Assembly: GCF_003667275.1 (NCBI RefSeq)
Contig: NZ_RCNV01000001.1
Span: 620,001 to 684,000, forward strand
Length of the DNA stretch: 64,000 nt
Source of the DNA: Mesonia aquimarina
GTDB lineage: Bacteria; Bacteroidota; Bacteroidia; Flavobacteriales; Flavobacteriaceae
Reading direction: 5' to 3'
The notes under the pieces are model-generated. The model was given only the letters and a program-made list of their open reading frames with translations, searched no databases and was not told the DNA's origin. Within the stretch, counting starts at the first letter, position 1; the number at the start of each line of letters is the position of its first letter. Below, piece after piece: positions 26,783 to 35,816 of the stretch. Made by a program: the position numbers and the translations under genes.

Positions 26783-27529
26783 CTAAAATTCCAATTGACT
26801 TAATTCAGTATATTCTAAAATAGCTTCAGGATTTAACTGATACTGCCAAATACTGCTTTCGCCTATTACAAATAAATGATTTTGACGAATAATAACATCA
26901 AATCCATCTACAGGAATTCCACCAATTAAATCAGGAAATTGTGGTTCTGTAACATCTAAAATTCGCACAACTCCTTCATCGGCCACCAATAAATAATTTT
27001 CATATAAACCCAAGCCTATAGGGCGATTCATTTCTATGGTCGTTAATAAAATAGGTTCTAGTTCATTTTCGGTGTTGTAAATCTCTAATTGATTTAAATC
27101 TCCTTCACAACTAGCATTTGTATGCAAAGTTACGTAGGTATAATCTCCGGAAGAAACTACAGGATCACAACTTCTTAAATGTTGAACTTCGGATAAAAGT
27201 AAGGGATTTTCTCTTGAAGAAATATCATAAATATACATTCCTAATCTGCTTCCTACATATAATTTATCTTCCAAAGAAAATAAAGTTTCTATTTCAAAAC
27301 CTATATGCACGTCACCTTTATAAACAGGTTCTCGCGTATCGGAAATATTAAAAATATTGAGCGACTCTTCATCTACCGTGTACAAATAATCACCATTTAA
27401 AGTAAAACGCGCAAGACTTCCACCCTGTCCATCAACCGCTATTTCATTGGGACTGTTACCGCCATCAGAATTATCTGCGCTACAAGCGATAATTATAATC
27501 GCTAAAAAAAAGTATATCAGTTTTTTCAT
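26783..27529 (-). CDS. LVIVD-like beta-propeller lipoprotein
   Basis: The product has about 248 residues from the ATG at 27529. That start gives the lipoprotein signal MKKLIYFFLAIIIIACSADN with a clear lipobox cysteine at about residue 16; the upstream in-frame ATG at 27559 would add ten poor residues. The mature part repeats a blade-like pattern: LNIFNISDTREPVYKG, MYIYDISSRENPLLLS, LEIYNTENELEPILLT and VRILDVTEPQFPDLIG, which is LVIVD-type. It is probably anchored in the outer membrane as a surface or periplasmic binding protein. It lies four bases after the stop of another lipoprotein of similar type and is its operon partner. Confidence 0.7.
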   Translation of the reverse strand: MKKLIYFFLAIIIIACSADNSDGGNSPNEIAVDGQGGSLARFTLNGDYLYTVDEESLNIFNISDTREPVYKGDVHIGFEIETLFSLEDKLYVGSRLGMYIYDISSRENPLLLSEVQHLRSCDPVVSSGDYTYVTLHTNASCEGDLNQLEIYNTENELEPILLTTIEMNRPIGLGLYENYLLVADEGVVRILDVTEPQFPDLIGGIPVDGFDVIIRQNHLFVIGESSIWQYQLNPEAILEYTELSQLEF

Positions 27530-27533
27530 AAGA

Positions 27534-28049
27534 TTAGTTTTTAAAGCTGTAGTCAACAATTATTTCATTTTCTTGAACTCCGAAATAAGAAGCGCTGTAA
27601 CCATCTGGCGATTTTAACTGTGGAAAAACATTTTTTTCACGGTGTAAAACCTCTACAGCATTAGCTACAGGATTGTATTGAAGTGCAACTAAATCTACGG
27701 CATGGTGGACGTAAATTACATTGCCTCTAATTGCTAAATCTGTAGCTAGCGGAATACTTAAAAATGCTACGGGATTAGGACTTTCAGGATTAGAATTATC
27801 TATAACATGAAAACCACTTTTGGGTTCATTGATAAACAAATAATCTCCCTGAACATAAATTTTTCCAGACGATAAAACCGGTTTAGAGTCAATTAAATTT
27901 ATACTTGATTCAAAATTTTCTCGAGAAGAAATTACTGGTTCAAAAGAACTTGTCGCTGGTTCTGAAGTGAAATCATCATCATTTCCACCATAATAACAAG
28001 AATTGAAAAATAATAAACAGAGAAAAAGTAAGCTGAAATATTTTTTCAT
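27534..28049 (-). CDS. Short LVIVD-like lipoprotein
   Basis: This 171-residue protein starts with a lipoprotein signal, MKKYFSLLFLCLLFFNSCYY, with cysteine at residue 18, followed by a Gly/Asp-rich linker. The body holds one or two LVIVD-like blades (GFHVIDNSNPESPNPVAFL) and ends early compared with the partner. The two genes are in different frames and each has its own lipobox, so they are not one gene split by a frameshift. The short length suggests that it contributes a partial propeller or is a reduced paralog. The function is unknown. Confidence 0.65.
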   Translation of the reverse strand: MKKYFSLLFLCLLFFNSCYYGGNDDDFTSEPATSSFEPVISSRENFESSINLIDSKPVLSSGKIYVQGDYLFINEPKSGFHVIDNSNPESPNPVAFLSIPLATDLAIRGNVIYVHHAVDLVALQYNPVANAVEVLHREKNVFPQLKSPDGYSASYFGVQENEIIVDYSFKN

Positions 28050-28191
28050 AAATAGTTGATTTACTTAGTAGATAAGAATTAACGGTTTAGGTTGCGTAAT
28101 CCTATGTTTTTTTAGTTTATTTTTTTACAGCAATATATTTTTAACAAAACACTAATATATTCTACAAAAAAATCAATGTAAATTGAATTTT

Positions 28192-29979
28192 ATGAAAAAA
28201 AACTACTATAAAATATTCAGTTTAGTATTCTTTTTGTTCCTACAACACAATGTATTAGGTTATGAAACCTATCAACAACAGCAAGATTCTAGTAATACTA
28301 AAGCAAATACAAAATTACCTTCTAAAGATCCGGTTATTCAAGGCGGGGAATATCGAGCAAATGCAATTCGAGAATATAAAGAAGCTTATTATGTTTTAGA
28401 CCGCTTAAATAAATCTATTGGTTTACCGCCAAATGAATTTAATTTACAATCGCCACAAGCAACACTAGAACATTTTATTATTAACGCACGAAATAATAAT
28501 TTTAAAGAAGCTAGCTACGCATTAAATCTGAATTTATTACCAAATAGCATTCAAGAAAAAGAAGCGGCACTTTTAGCTAAAAAGCTTTATTTTGTTATCA
28601 ATCAACGTGTACGCATTAATTGGGATGATTTATCTGATAGACCCGACGGACAGATCGATATTAGCACCACAACCAACAAAGCTGTAGCCGGGAAACCTAG
28701 AAGAAGTGTTGTTTTTGGCGCAGTAGATCTAGAAGGAAGAGATGTTATTTTGCGTTTACAACGTGTAAAATATAAAGAATTTGGTGCTTTTTGGCTGATT
28801 TCTTCTAATACCGTAGAAAATATTGATGCATTATATGCTACCTATGGTCCTCGAGAATTAGACAGAATGATGCCTGACTGGGCTAGAATTAAGTTTTGGA
28901 GCATGCCCATTTGGAAATTTGTAGGTGCTTTTGTTCTCATGCTTTTATGCTATTTTATTGGTAAGTTGACCATTTTCATCTTACGCAAACTTTTCCTGAA
29001 ATCAGAAAAAATGTGGTTGCATCATATCGCAAATCGTTTGGCAGCACCAGCCGGAATTGCAATTGGCGTACTCAGTTTTTATATCTTACTCAACAAACTT
29101 ATTTCTTTTGCCGGCGCTTTTGCCAGTGCACTTTATGCAGTTTTATTGATTGTAGTAATTGGATCGATCACTTGGTTTTTTATGAGATTGATCGATTATT
29201 TTATGATGTACGTAGCCGAAAATAAAATTGGCGATACTACTGACGAAGAGAATTCTGAAGCGCGTAGAATGCTTACCTATATTTCAGTAGCAAGAAGAAT
29301 TTTAACTTTTGTTGTTATCATTATTGGAGCTTCAGTTATTCTCTCGCAATTTAGATCTTTAGAAAAATTAGGTATTTCTCTTATCGCTTCTGCCGGAGTA
29401 GCAACCGTTATTTTAGGTATTGCAGCGCAAAGCACCTTAGGAAATATTATAGCCGGAATACAAATAGCCATTACAAAACCCGCAAGAATTGGTGACACCA
29501 TAATAATTGACGAAGACTGGGGCTATGTAGAAGACATCAGGTTTACATATATGGTGGTAAGAACTTGGGATTGGCGCCGATTAGTTGTTCCGTTAAAATA
29601 TATTATTTCTAATACTTTCGAAAATTGGTCAATGACAAGTGCGCACCAAATCAGACCTATCATTTTATATGCCGATTATAGAATTGATGTAAAAAAGATA
29701 CGCGAAAAATTTAATGAACTTTTAGAAGATAAAGATAATTGGGATGAAGACCATCCTCCAGTTGTACAAGTAGTAGATACTACAGAAAAAGCCATTAAAA
29801 TAAGATGCTTATGTAGCTCTAAAGATGCCTCTTCTACTTGGGATTTACATTGCGAACTACGGGAAGAACTAGTTAGTTTTATTGCCGATTTAGAAGATGG
29901 AAATCATCTATCGAAATCACGTGTTCAAATTCAAAATAACGAATTTCCACCTCAAAAAAATTCAACAGATCAACAATAA
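28192..29979 (+). CDS. MscS-family mechanosensitive ion channel with periplasmic N-terminal domain
   Basis: The product has about 595 residues. The ATG at 28192 gives a signal peptide (MKKNYYKIFSLVFFLFLQHN); an in-frame TTG at 28183 is a weaker alternative. A periplasmic domain of about 220 residues precedes four or so transmembrane helices (about 240-430). The MscS core follows, with the pore helix LGISLIASAGVATVILGIAAQSTLGNIIAG-type stretch and the beta domain DTIIIDEDWGYVEDI. Such channels release solutes on hypo-osmotic shock. The M28 peptidase starts three bases after it and is probably co-transcribed. Confidence 0.88.
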   Translation: MKKNYYKIFSLVFFLFLQHNVLGYETYQQQQDSSNTKANTKLPSKDPVIQGGEYRANAIREYKEAYYVLDRLNKSIGLPPNEFNLQSPQATLEHFIINARNNNFKEASYALNLNLLPNSIQEKEAALLAKKLYFVINQRVRINWDDLSDRPDGQIDISTTTNKAVAGKPRRSVVFGAVDLEGRDVILRLQRVKYKEFGAFWLISSNTVENIDALYATYGPRELDRMMPDWARIKFWSMPIWKFVGAFVLMLLCYFIGKLTIFILRKLFLKSEKMWLHHIANRLAAPAGIAIGVLSFYILLNKLISFAGAFASALYAVLLIVVIGSITWFFMRLIDYFMMYVAENKIGDTTDEENSEARRMLTYISVARRILTFVVIIIGASVILSQFRSLEKLGISLIASAGVATVILGIAAQSTLGNIIAGIQIAITKPARIGDTIIIDEDWGYVEDIRFTYMVVRTWDWRRLVVPLKYIISNTFENWSMTSAHQIRPIILYADYRIDVKKIREKFNELLEDKDNWDEDHPPVVQVVDTTEKAIKIRCLCSSKDASSTWDLHCELREELVSFIADLEDGNHLSKSRVQIQNNEFPPQKNSTDQQ

Positions 29980-29982
29980 ATT

Positions 29983-31335
29983 ATGAGAATTCTCAATACT
30001 GCTTTACTTATTTTATCACTGATAATATGTTGTCAAATCTTATCAGCACAAAATACAGATCAACGTCTTTACGATATAATTGATGAAGTTTCTGCAGATC
30101 AACTAGAAAACTCTATTCAAACTTTAGTCAATTTTGGAACAAGAAATACATTTAGCGACACCCTTTCAAACACAAGAGGAATTGGAGCTGCAAGGCGTTG
30201 GATTAAAACTGAATTTGAAAATATATCAAAAAATTGTGGAGGTTGTCTAGAGGTTTTTTATCAGAAAAAATTAGTAACACCTGAAGATGGCGATAGAATT
30301 CCTAAAAAGGCCTATGTAGTAAATGTAGTAGCCATACAACGGGGAAGCGAAAACCCTAACAATTACGTTATGATGAGTGGCGATATTGATTCTCGTGCCA
30401 GTAATACAATGGATTTTACTACCGATGCTCCGGGAGCAAATGATAATGCTAGCGGAATGGCTGGAACTATTGAAGCAGCTAGGGTTTTAAGCAATTATTC
30501 ATTTAAAAACAGCATTGTGTATGTGGGACTTTCTGGTGAAGAACAAGGTTTATTTGGCGGAAAGTTTTTAGCCGAATATGCTAAAGACAACAACTGGAAT
30601 ATCATCGGGGTTTTTAATAATGATATGATTGGAAATATTGAGGGGGTTGATGGTGTTATAGATAATAGAAGTTTTAGAATATTTTCTGAACCGGTAGATC
30701 CCACAGAAAGTGAAAGAGAACAGACCATGCGAAGATATTACGGCGGCGAAGTTGACGGAATTTCGCGTCAACTAGCGCGGTATGTTTACAAAACCACAAA
30801 AACCTATATGCCAGAAATGAACCCCATGCTTATTTACAGATTAGATCGTTTTGGGCGTGGCGGCCATCATAAACCTTTTAATGATTTAGGTTTTGCCGGA
30901 ATTAGAATTATGGAAGCGCATGAAAATTATAATCGCCAGCATCAAGATATTCGACAAGAAAACGGAATAAAATACGGCGATGTAATTGAAGGCGTAAATT
31001 TTGACTATGCAAAAAAATTAACTGCGGTAAATGCTATAAATTTAGCTTCACTTGCTTGGGCTCCACCAGCTCCTAAAAATGTAAGGATTGGTGGTATTGT
31101 AGAGCCTTCAGCTAAATTAAAATGGGAGAAAGTTGATAATAAAAATATTGCGGGCTATAAAATATATTGGCGAAAAACCACTTCACCTACTTGGGATAAT
31201 TACCGTTTTGTAGGGAATATTAATCATTTTACGCTTGAAGGAATTGTAATTGATAATTACTTTTTTGGTGTCGCTGCTGTCGGGAAAAATGGTCATGAAA
31301 GTGTAGTCACTTTTCCATCCTCTGTTTTTAGATAA
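29983..31335 (+). CDS. M28-family metallopeptidase with C-terminal fibronectin III-like domain
   Basis: This 450-residue secreted protein has a signal peptide (about 1-22, ending LSA-QNTDQ). The M28 aminopeptidase core carries GANDNASGMAG (bridging Asp), SGEEQGLFGG (Glu pair), NNDMIGN (Asp) and GRGGHHKPF (His). The first metal motif, normally HxD, reads Asp134-Ile-Asp136 in SGDIDSR, so the usual first His is replaced. The last ~95 residues form a fibronectin III-like domain (KWEKVDNKNIAGYKIYWRKT). The enzyme would trim peptides outside the inner membrane if active. It ends three bases before the convergent phosphatase gene. Confidence 0.85.
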   Translation: MRILNTALLILSLIICCQILSAQNTDQRLYDIIDEVSADQLENSIQTLVNFGTRNTFSDTLSNTRGIGAARRWIKTEFENISKNCGGCLEVFYQKKLVTPEDGDRIPKKAYVVNVVAIQRGSENPNNYVMMSGDIDSRASNTMDFTTDAPGANDNASGMAGTIEAARVLSNYSFKNSIVYVGLSGEEQGLFGGKFLAEYAKDNNWNIIGVFNNDMIGNIEGVDGVIDNRSFRIFSEPVDPTESEREQTMRRYYGGEVDGISRQLARYVYKTTKTYMPEMNPMLIYRLDRFGRGGHHKPFNDLGFAGIRIMEAHENYNRQHQDIRQENGIKYGDVIEGVNFDYAKKLTAVNAINLASLAWAPPAPKNVRIGGIVEPSAKLKWEKVDNKNIAGYKIYWRKTTSPTWDNYRFVGNINHFTLEGIVIDNYFFGVAAVGKNGHESVVTFPSSVFR

Positions 31336-31338
31336 AAT

Positions 31339-32301
31339 TTACACCAAGTATTTTTTTGTGTGCGCTTGAGCTTCTTTACTACTTGAAAAATAGCAGGTTT
31401 TCACATCCATACTTTCAATATTTTCCATTCTTTTTATAATATGATCTTTTTTAGATGATTTTGTTTGTCTAATATATACTGTGCTAATATTCTCGGGAAA
31501 TGTCTTGCATATTTCTTCATAAATTTTCGCATCTTTTTGCGAATCGTCTCCTAGTAAAATGAAGCGAAGCTCAGGGTAAAATTCAACTAAATGCTTTATT
31601 TTATAGAATTTATGGTTATGATCTCCTCCACCTGTAAAAAGAAAATCTGCCACTCCTGTTTTTATATCTTTCAATTTTAAAACAGCTTTCGGTAAATCAT
31701 GTAATTTGGTAAATTGAATAATAAAATTGTACAAATTCCATTCACTACTACTTACATAAAAAAAGGCATTGCTTTCGTGTTCTTTTTTTCGGTTTAACTG
31801 GTTTAAAAACCGATAGTGTTCTACAACTTCTTCAAAAACATGACGCTTATCAATATTTTTAGTTAGAAGTACATACATTTTTTTGAAAAAATTTCCACTA
31901 TGCGATATTAAAAAAGTATCATCTATATCAGAAATAACTGCATATTCTCCGGCAAATGGTTTTATGAACTCTCCCTTAGCTTTTACATTTTCATGATCTA
32001 CACTTGCTTCAACTTCAAATTTATGCCAACCACTTTTTATTTCTTCCTCATAAGGAATTGTCATTCTAAAATGACCATCGTCTAAGGTTTTTGTAGTTAC
32101 TTTTTTCCCGTTAAAATTAAAGGTCACTTCTTTATTTCCTAAGGTTTTAATAGTAAACATTCGTATAACTGCCCATGCGTGTTTATACCAGCGTTTATCA
32201 AGATCAAAAACATCTGGCGCGTGTTTTCTAAACACATGCCCCATAACTACTATTTCTCGTTCGTTAGCGTAACCGCGATACGTTTTTATGGCTAATTTCA
32301 T
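31339..32301 (-). CDS. App1-family phosphatase (DUF2183)
   Basis: This 320-residue protein resembles yeast App1 phosphatidate phosphatase. The HAD-like catalytic motif is SDIDDT at 124-129, with Asp125 and Asp127 as the expected nucleophile pair. A second acidic motif is LGDDSQKD, and the YVSSSEWNLY segment fits the DUF2183 core. The first ~115 residues form a beta-rich N-terminal domain. No signal peptide is seen, so it is likely cytoplasmic or membrane-associated. Its neighbour on the opposite strand is a lipid kinase, which fits a link to phosphatidic acid turnover; that link is inferred. Confidence 0.82.
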   Translation of the reverse strand: MKLAIKTYRGYANEREIVVMGHVFRKHAPDVFDLDKRWYKHAWAVIRMFTIKTLGNKEVTFNFNGKKVTTKTLDDGHFRMTIPYEEEIKSGWHKFEVEASVDHENVKAKGEFIKPFAGEYAVISDIDDTFLISHSGNFFKKMYVLLTKNIDKRHVFEEVVEHYRFLNQLNRKKEHESNAFFYVSSSEWNLYNFIIQFTKLHDLPKAVLKLKDIKTGVADFLFTGGGDHNHKFYKIKHLVEFYPELRFILLGDDSQKDAKIYEEICKTFPENISTVYIRQTKSSKKDHIIKRMENIESMDVKTCYFSSSKEAQAHTKKYLV

Positions 32302-32379
32302 ATAATAAATTAAGGAAATAATAACGCTCTACCTCAAGCAAATTAAATACTTTTAGCAAAGTAATATTTTTATTGGAGT

Positions 32380-33240
32380 ATGGAAATTTTTATGATTATA
32401 AATCCCGTTAGTGGAGATCAAAATAAAGCTGAATTATTGAGAGGCGTTAAAAAACAGCTTCAAAAAAATGATAATTTAACAATCTATAAAACCAGTGGTA
32501 ACGATGACGTTGAAAAAATTCAGAAAAAATTAGCCGATAAAAATTATGAGCGAATTTTAGTTGCCGGCGGTGACGGAACTGTAAAGTTAGCAGCAGAAGC
32601 TATGGAAGATCATAAAATTAGTATCGGTATTTTACCGGCAGGTTCTGCAAACGGATTGGCAAAAGATTTAAACTTACCTGAAGAACAGAAAGATTTTATA
32701 AAAGTAGCACTTGGCAAGAAAATTAGTGAAATTGATGCGGTTTCTATCAATGGGCAATTGAGTTTACATATTAGTGATTTTGGACTAAATGCCGAATTGA
32801 TAAAAGAATTTGAAGGAAGCAATTTTAGAGGGAAACTCGGCTACGCACTAAATAGCATTCCCACCTTATTTCAAAATGAAGGCCCATTTGATTTTTCTAT
32901 TGAAACTGAAAAAGAAACACTAGAACGTAAAGCCATTATGCTTGCCTTTGCCAATAGCAAAAAGTTTGGAACCGGCGCAACCGTAAACCCTAATGGAAAA
33001 ATAGATGACGGGATTTTTGAAATTTTAATCTTCAAAAAATTTGATGTTATTGAAATTTTAAAAACCTTAAATGAAGGCGCAAAACTCTCATCAGATTTTG
33101 TAGAAATTATTGCCGTAAAAAAAGTAATTGTAAAAACAAAAAAACCGATAGATTTTCAAATTGATGGTGAATATTGTAAAGCAATTAAAAAAGTAGAAGC
33201 TCATATTCTACCCAAAAAATTGGCAATCGTTACTGGGTAA
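32380..33240 (+). CDS. YegS/diacylglycerol-kinase family lipid kinase
   Basis: This 286-residue enzyme has the DAGK catalytic signature: INPVSG at residues 7-12, the nucleotide-binding GGDGTVKLAAEA and GILPAGSANGLAKDL. It phosphorylates a lipid such as diacylglycerol or a related alcohol at the cytoplasmic face of the membrane. The C-terminal beta-sandwich domain (about 130-286) is complete. It is transcribed divergently from the App1-type phosphatase, with 78 bases between their starts. Confidence 0.88.
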   Translation: MEIFMIINPVSGDQNKAELLRGVKKQLQKNDNLTIYKTSGNDDVEKIQKKLADKNYERILVAGGDGTVKLAAEAMEDHKISIGILPAGSANGLAKDLNLPEEQKDFIKVALGKKISEIDAVSINGQLSLHISDFGLNAELIKEFEGSNFRGKLGYALNSIPTLFQNEGPFDFSIETEKETLERKAIMLAFANSKKFGTGATVNPNGKIDDGIFEILIFKKFDVIEILKTLNEGAKLSSDFVEIIAVKKVIVKTKKPIDFQIDGEYCKAIKKVEAHILPKKLAIVTG

Positions 33241-33334
33241 AAGTTCGCAGTTATTTTGTTAAGCTTTCTATAATTTATTTGCATTTTATTTACTTGCCCG
33301 TACTTTTACAATTCACTAACAAAATATATCAACT

Positions 33335-34168
33335 ATGAAAAAGATTACACTTTTTTTAGCCATATCAACTATGATAATGGTTACATCATGTAAGAATGAT
33401 GCAAAAAAAGACGAAAACAAAGATGCTGAAACCGAAATGAAATCGGAAGAAAGCAAAGAAATGGATGATAAAAAAATGGAGGAAAAAGCCTCTATTACTC
33501 TTACTAAATTAGAAGGTTCTCCTAAGTTTGACGATGCTTCTCTAGAAATGACACTTCCTAACACGATGAAAGTCCCTGCTGGAGAAGTGACTTTTGCTTT
33601 TGATGTAGAGAATTACGATTTAGCTGCTAAAACTAAAACCGATATGGACTTAGGTTTAGCTGAATCTGACAAAGGACAGCATGTTCATTTTATATTAGAT
33701 AACGCTCCTTATTCTGCTCATTACGAAGATTCCTTCAGTAAAGATTTAACACAAGGGGATCACATTGTATTGGCTTTTTTATCTAGATCTTATCACGAGT
33801 CGGTAAAAAACCCAAATTCTTATGTACTTCAAAAAATGTCTGTAGGTAATCCTACTGAAAATCAAAAAATGGATGTTGATTTTTCAGCTCCACATATGTT
33901 TTACAGTAGACCAAAAGGAACTTATAAAGGAGAAGACACCAAGAAAGTTATGTTAGACTTCTTTTTGGTGAATACAGATTTAACCAATCATAAGGTAAGG
34001 GTATATATTAATGGAGAAGAATTTATGATAGATGAATGGGCTCCTTACGTAATTGAAGGTTTACCAATGGGTAAAAACGAAATTATGTTAGAGTTATTGG
34101 ATGCTGATGGAAAGAGAGTTGACAGTCCATTTAACCCAGTTGAAAGAAATATTACCCTAGAAAAGTAA
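33335..34168 (+). CDS. Conserved lipoprotein of Flavobacteriaceae, function unknown
   Basis: This 277-residue protein begins with a lipoprotein signal, MKKITLFLAISTMIMVTSCK, with cysteine at residue 19. A linker of about 30 residues is made almost only of K, E, D and M. The folded part has KGQHVHFILDNAPYSAHY and DHIVLAFLSRSYHESVKNPN, conserved-looking blocks with several His that could bind a metal. Similar proteins are sometimes called phosphopeptide-binding, without a clear basis that I can see. It is a single transcription unit with its own terminator. Confidence 0.7.
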   Translation: MKKITLFLAISTMIMVTSCKNDAKKDENKDAETEMKSEESKEMDDKKMEEKASITLTKLEGSPKFDDASLEMTLPNTMKVPAGEVTFAFDVENYDLAAKTKTDMDLGLAESDKGQHVHFILDNAPYSAHYEDSFSKDLTQGDHIVLAFLSRSYHESVKNPNSYVLQKMSVGNPTENQKMDVDFSAPHMFYSRPKGTYKGEDTKKVMLDFFLVNTDLTNHKVRVYINGEEFMIDEWAPYVIEGLPMGKNEIMLELLDADGKRVDSPFNPVERNITLEK

Positions 34169-34196
34169 TATTTTATTCTATTAGAATAATATAAAA

Positions 34197-34220
34197 AAGA
34201 TCGCTCTTCAGCGATCTTTT
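34197..34220 (+). terminator. Rho-independent terminator after conserved lipoprotein
   Basis: AAAGATCGCT/AGCGATCTTT with a CTTC-type loop, followed by a T-rich tract. Confidence 0.8.
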
Positions 34221-34272
34221 CTTTTTCTTCATAATTTTTACTACATTTATAAGCTAACACTAACAAATCTAT

Positions 34273-34803
34273 ATGCAACCAGATGGTCTAATTGCTGAAT
34301 TGCAACAGAAAAATCCTAAAGCTTTTGAGCGCATTTATGAGCGTTACTCAGAAAGTACTTTCGGTATTATTTACAGCATAGTAAATGAAAGAACAATTGC
34401 AGAAGAAATTCTTCAAGATGTATTTATAAAAGTTTGGGACAACGCCCACGCCTACGATTCATCAAAAGGAAGATTTTTCACATGGCTTCTTAATATTGCT
34501 AGAAATGCCTCTATAGATGCAACACGATCTAAAAGCTATAAAAACAAACGTAAAAACTTAACGGCAGATTTTTTCGTAGATATTCTGGAAGAGAAAAGTA
34601 ACTTTTCTAAAAAAACCGACGCTATCGGCATTAAAAAATATATTGAAGTTTTAAAGCCGGTTTGTAAAAAAATTATTGATTTACTGTATTTTAAAGGATT
34701 TACACAGGCAGACGCATCAAAAGAATTAGATATGCCTTTGGGAACCTTAAAGACAAGAAATAGAAATTGTATAAAAAAGCTTAGGGAAATTTTAGTACCA
34801 TGA
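34273..34803 (+). CDS. RNA polymerase sigma factor, ECF subfamily (SigK/RpoE-like)
   Basis: This 176-residue ECF sigma factor has region 2 with RTIAEEILQDVFIKVWDNA and FTWLLNIARNASIDATRS, and region 4 with GFTQADASKELDMPLGTLKTRNRNCIKKLR. It overlaps the anti-sigma gene by four bases (ATGA), the standard coupling of a sigma factor with its inhibitor. It would be released when the anti-sigma protein is inactivated. The target promoters are not identifiable here. Confidence 0.93.
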   Translation: MQPDGLIAELQQKNPKAFERIYERYSESTFGIIYSIVNERTIAEEILQDVFIKVWDNAHAYDSSKGRFFTWLLNIARNASIDATRSKSYKNKRKNLTADFFVDILEEKSNFSKKTDAIGIKKYIEVLKPVCKKIIDLLYFKGFTQADASKELDMPLGTLKTRNRNCIKKLREILVP

Positions 34804-35603
34804 CAAATATTCAGCAATACATAGATTCTGGAGTTTTAGAACTTTACATTTGCGGAGCTCTTTCTGAAGAAGAAAGTAAAGCCGTTAGTGCTGAACTGAA
34901 AAAACATCCTGAAATAGTGAAAGAGGTTGAGGAAATAGAAACTGCACTAGAGCATTTATCTACTGCTGTTGCCCCATACAATCCTGATGCTTTACTTCAA
35001 AAAATTCAGGAGAAAATAAACAGTTCAACAAACACAATTCCTATTGATCGCGACAGAAGAAGCAGCAAAACCAAAATTGTACTTTACATTGGTTGGGCAG
35101 CAAGTATTTTATTGTTAATTGGTTTGTTTAGTGTTTTAAATAAAAATCGCGAACTTCGAGACACGTTAAATTCAGTTCAAACTAAAAATGCATTAGTTGA
35201 ACAAGAAATTGAAAATGCTCGTGATGATGCCGAAAAAGCAAAAGAACTACTAAATGTTTATCGCGACAGAAATATCGTGAAAATTCCCTTAGGAGGACAA
35301 AAAGTAGCTCCAGAAGCTTATGCCGAAGTTCATTGGGATAAAAAATCTAATAAGGTTTATATAGATGCCAAAGATTTACCTACGCCTCCACCGGGAAAAG
35401 AATATCAAGTTTGGTCGTTAACCCTAAAACCACTTACGCCAACAAGTATTGGATTGTTATCTAACTTTCAAGAAGATGATAATAAAATATTTATCTTAGA
35501 AAATGCCAATGCTTCTCAAGCATTTGGAATTACATTAGAGCCTAAAGGCGGAAGTAAAACACCAACAATGGAACAACTCTATACACTTGGTACTGTTTCT
35601 TAA
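34800..35603 (+). CDS. Anti-sigma factor (RskA/anti-sigma-K type)
   Basis: This 267-residue single-pass membrane protein has an N-terminal cytoplasmic sigma-binding region (YIDSGVLELYICGALSEEES). One helix follows at about residues 97-116 (LYIGWAASILLLIGLF), then a coiled-coil-like stretch, and then a periplasmic anti-sigma-K domain with a PPPGKEYQVWSL motif. It is coupled by overlap to the ECF sigma gene and holds it inactive at the membrane. There is no HxxxCxxC zinc motif. Family members respond to periplasmic signals by proteolysis. Confidence 0.88.
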   Translation: MTNIQQYIDSGVLELYICGALSEEESKAVSAELKKHPEIVKEVEEIETALEHLSTAVAPYNPDALLQKIQEKINSSTNTIPIDRDRRSSKTKIVLYIGWAASILLLIGLFSVLNKNRELRDTLNSVQTKNALVEQEIENARDDAEKAKELLNVYRDRNIVKIPLGGQKVAPEAYAEVHWDKKSNKVYIDAKDLPTPPPGKEYQVWSLTLKPLTPTSIGLLSNFQEDDNKIFILENANASQAFGITLEPKGGSKTPTMEQLYTLGTVS

Positions 35604-35628
35604 ATTAACTTTAAGAAAGTAAAACATT

Positions 35629-35666
35629 AAAAAAGCCTGTTCAAAATACTTTGGACAGGCTTTTTA
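35629..35666 (+). terminator. Rho-independent terminator after anti-sigma factor
   Basis: AAAAAGCCTGT at the left arm pairs with ACAGGCTTTTT at the right arm around TCAAAATACTTTGG, with a T-run after it. Confidence 0.8.
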
Positions 35667-35816
35667 ACAACTAACAAAAAACTTTAAAAAACTGTTGTCG
35701 GCGTTAATCTAATTCATAGCAATTTTTAACGCTTCCCAATCAACAAGATTTACGAAACAATTCTAGATTTGGTTTTAAGTATGTACTTTTACACGTAGAA
35801 TTTTTAATTTTTTTTC

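Noticed and set aside
27118-27351. 77-residue + strand open frame opposite the LVIVD lipoprotein
   Set aside because: Antisense to a well-supported lipoprotein gene, no domain.
27529-28049. Possible frameshift joining the two LVIVD-like lipoproteins
   Set aside because: Each has its own signal peptide and lipobox, and the first ends in a proper stop four bases before the second start.
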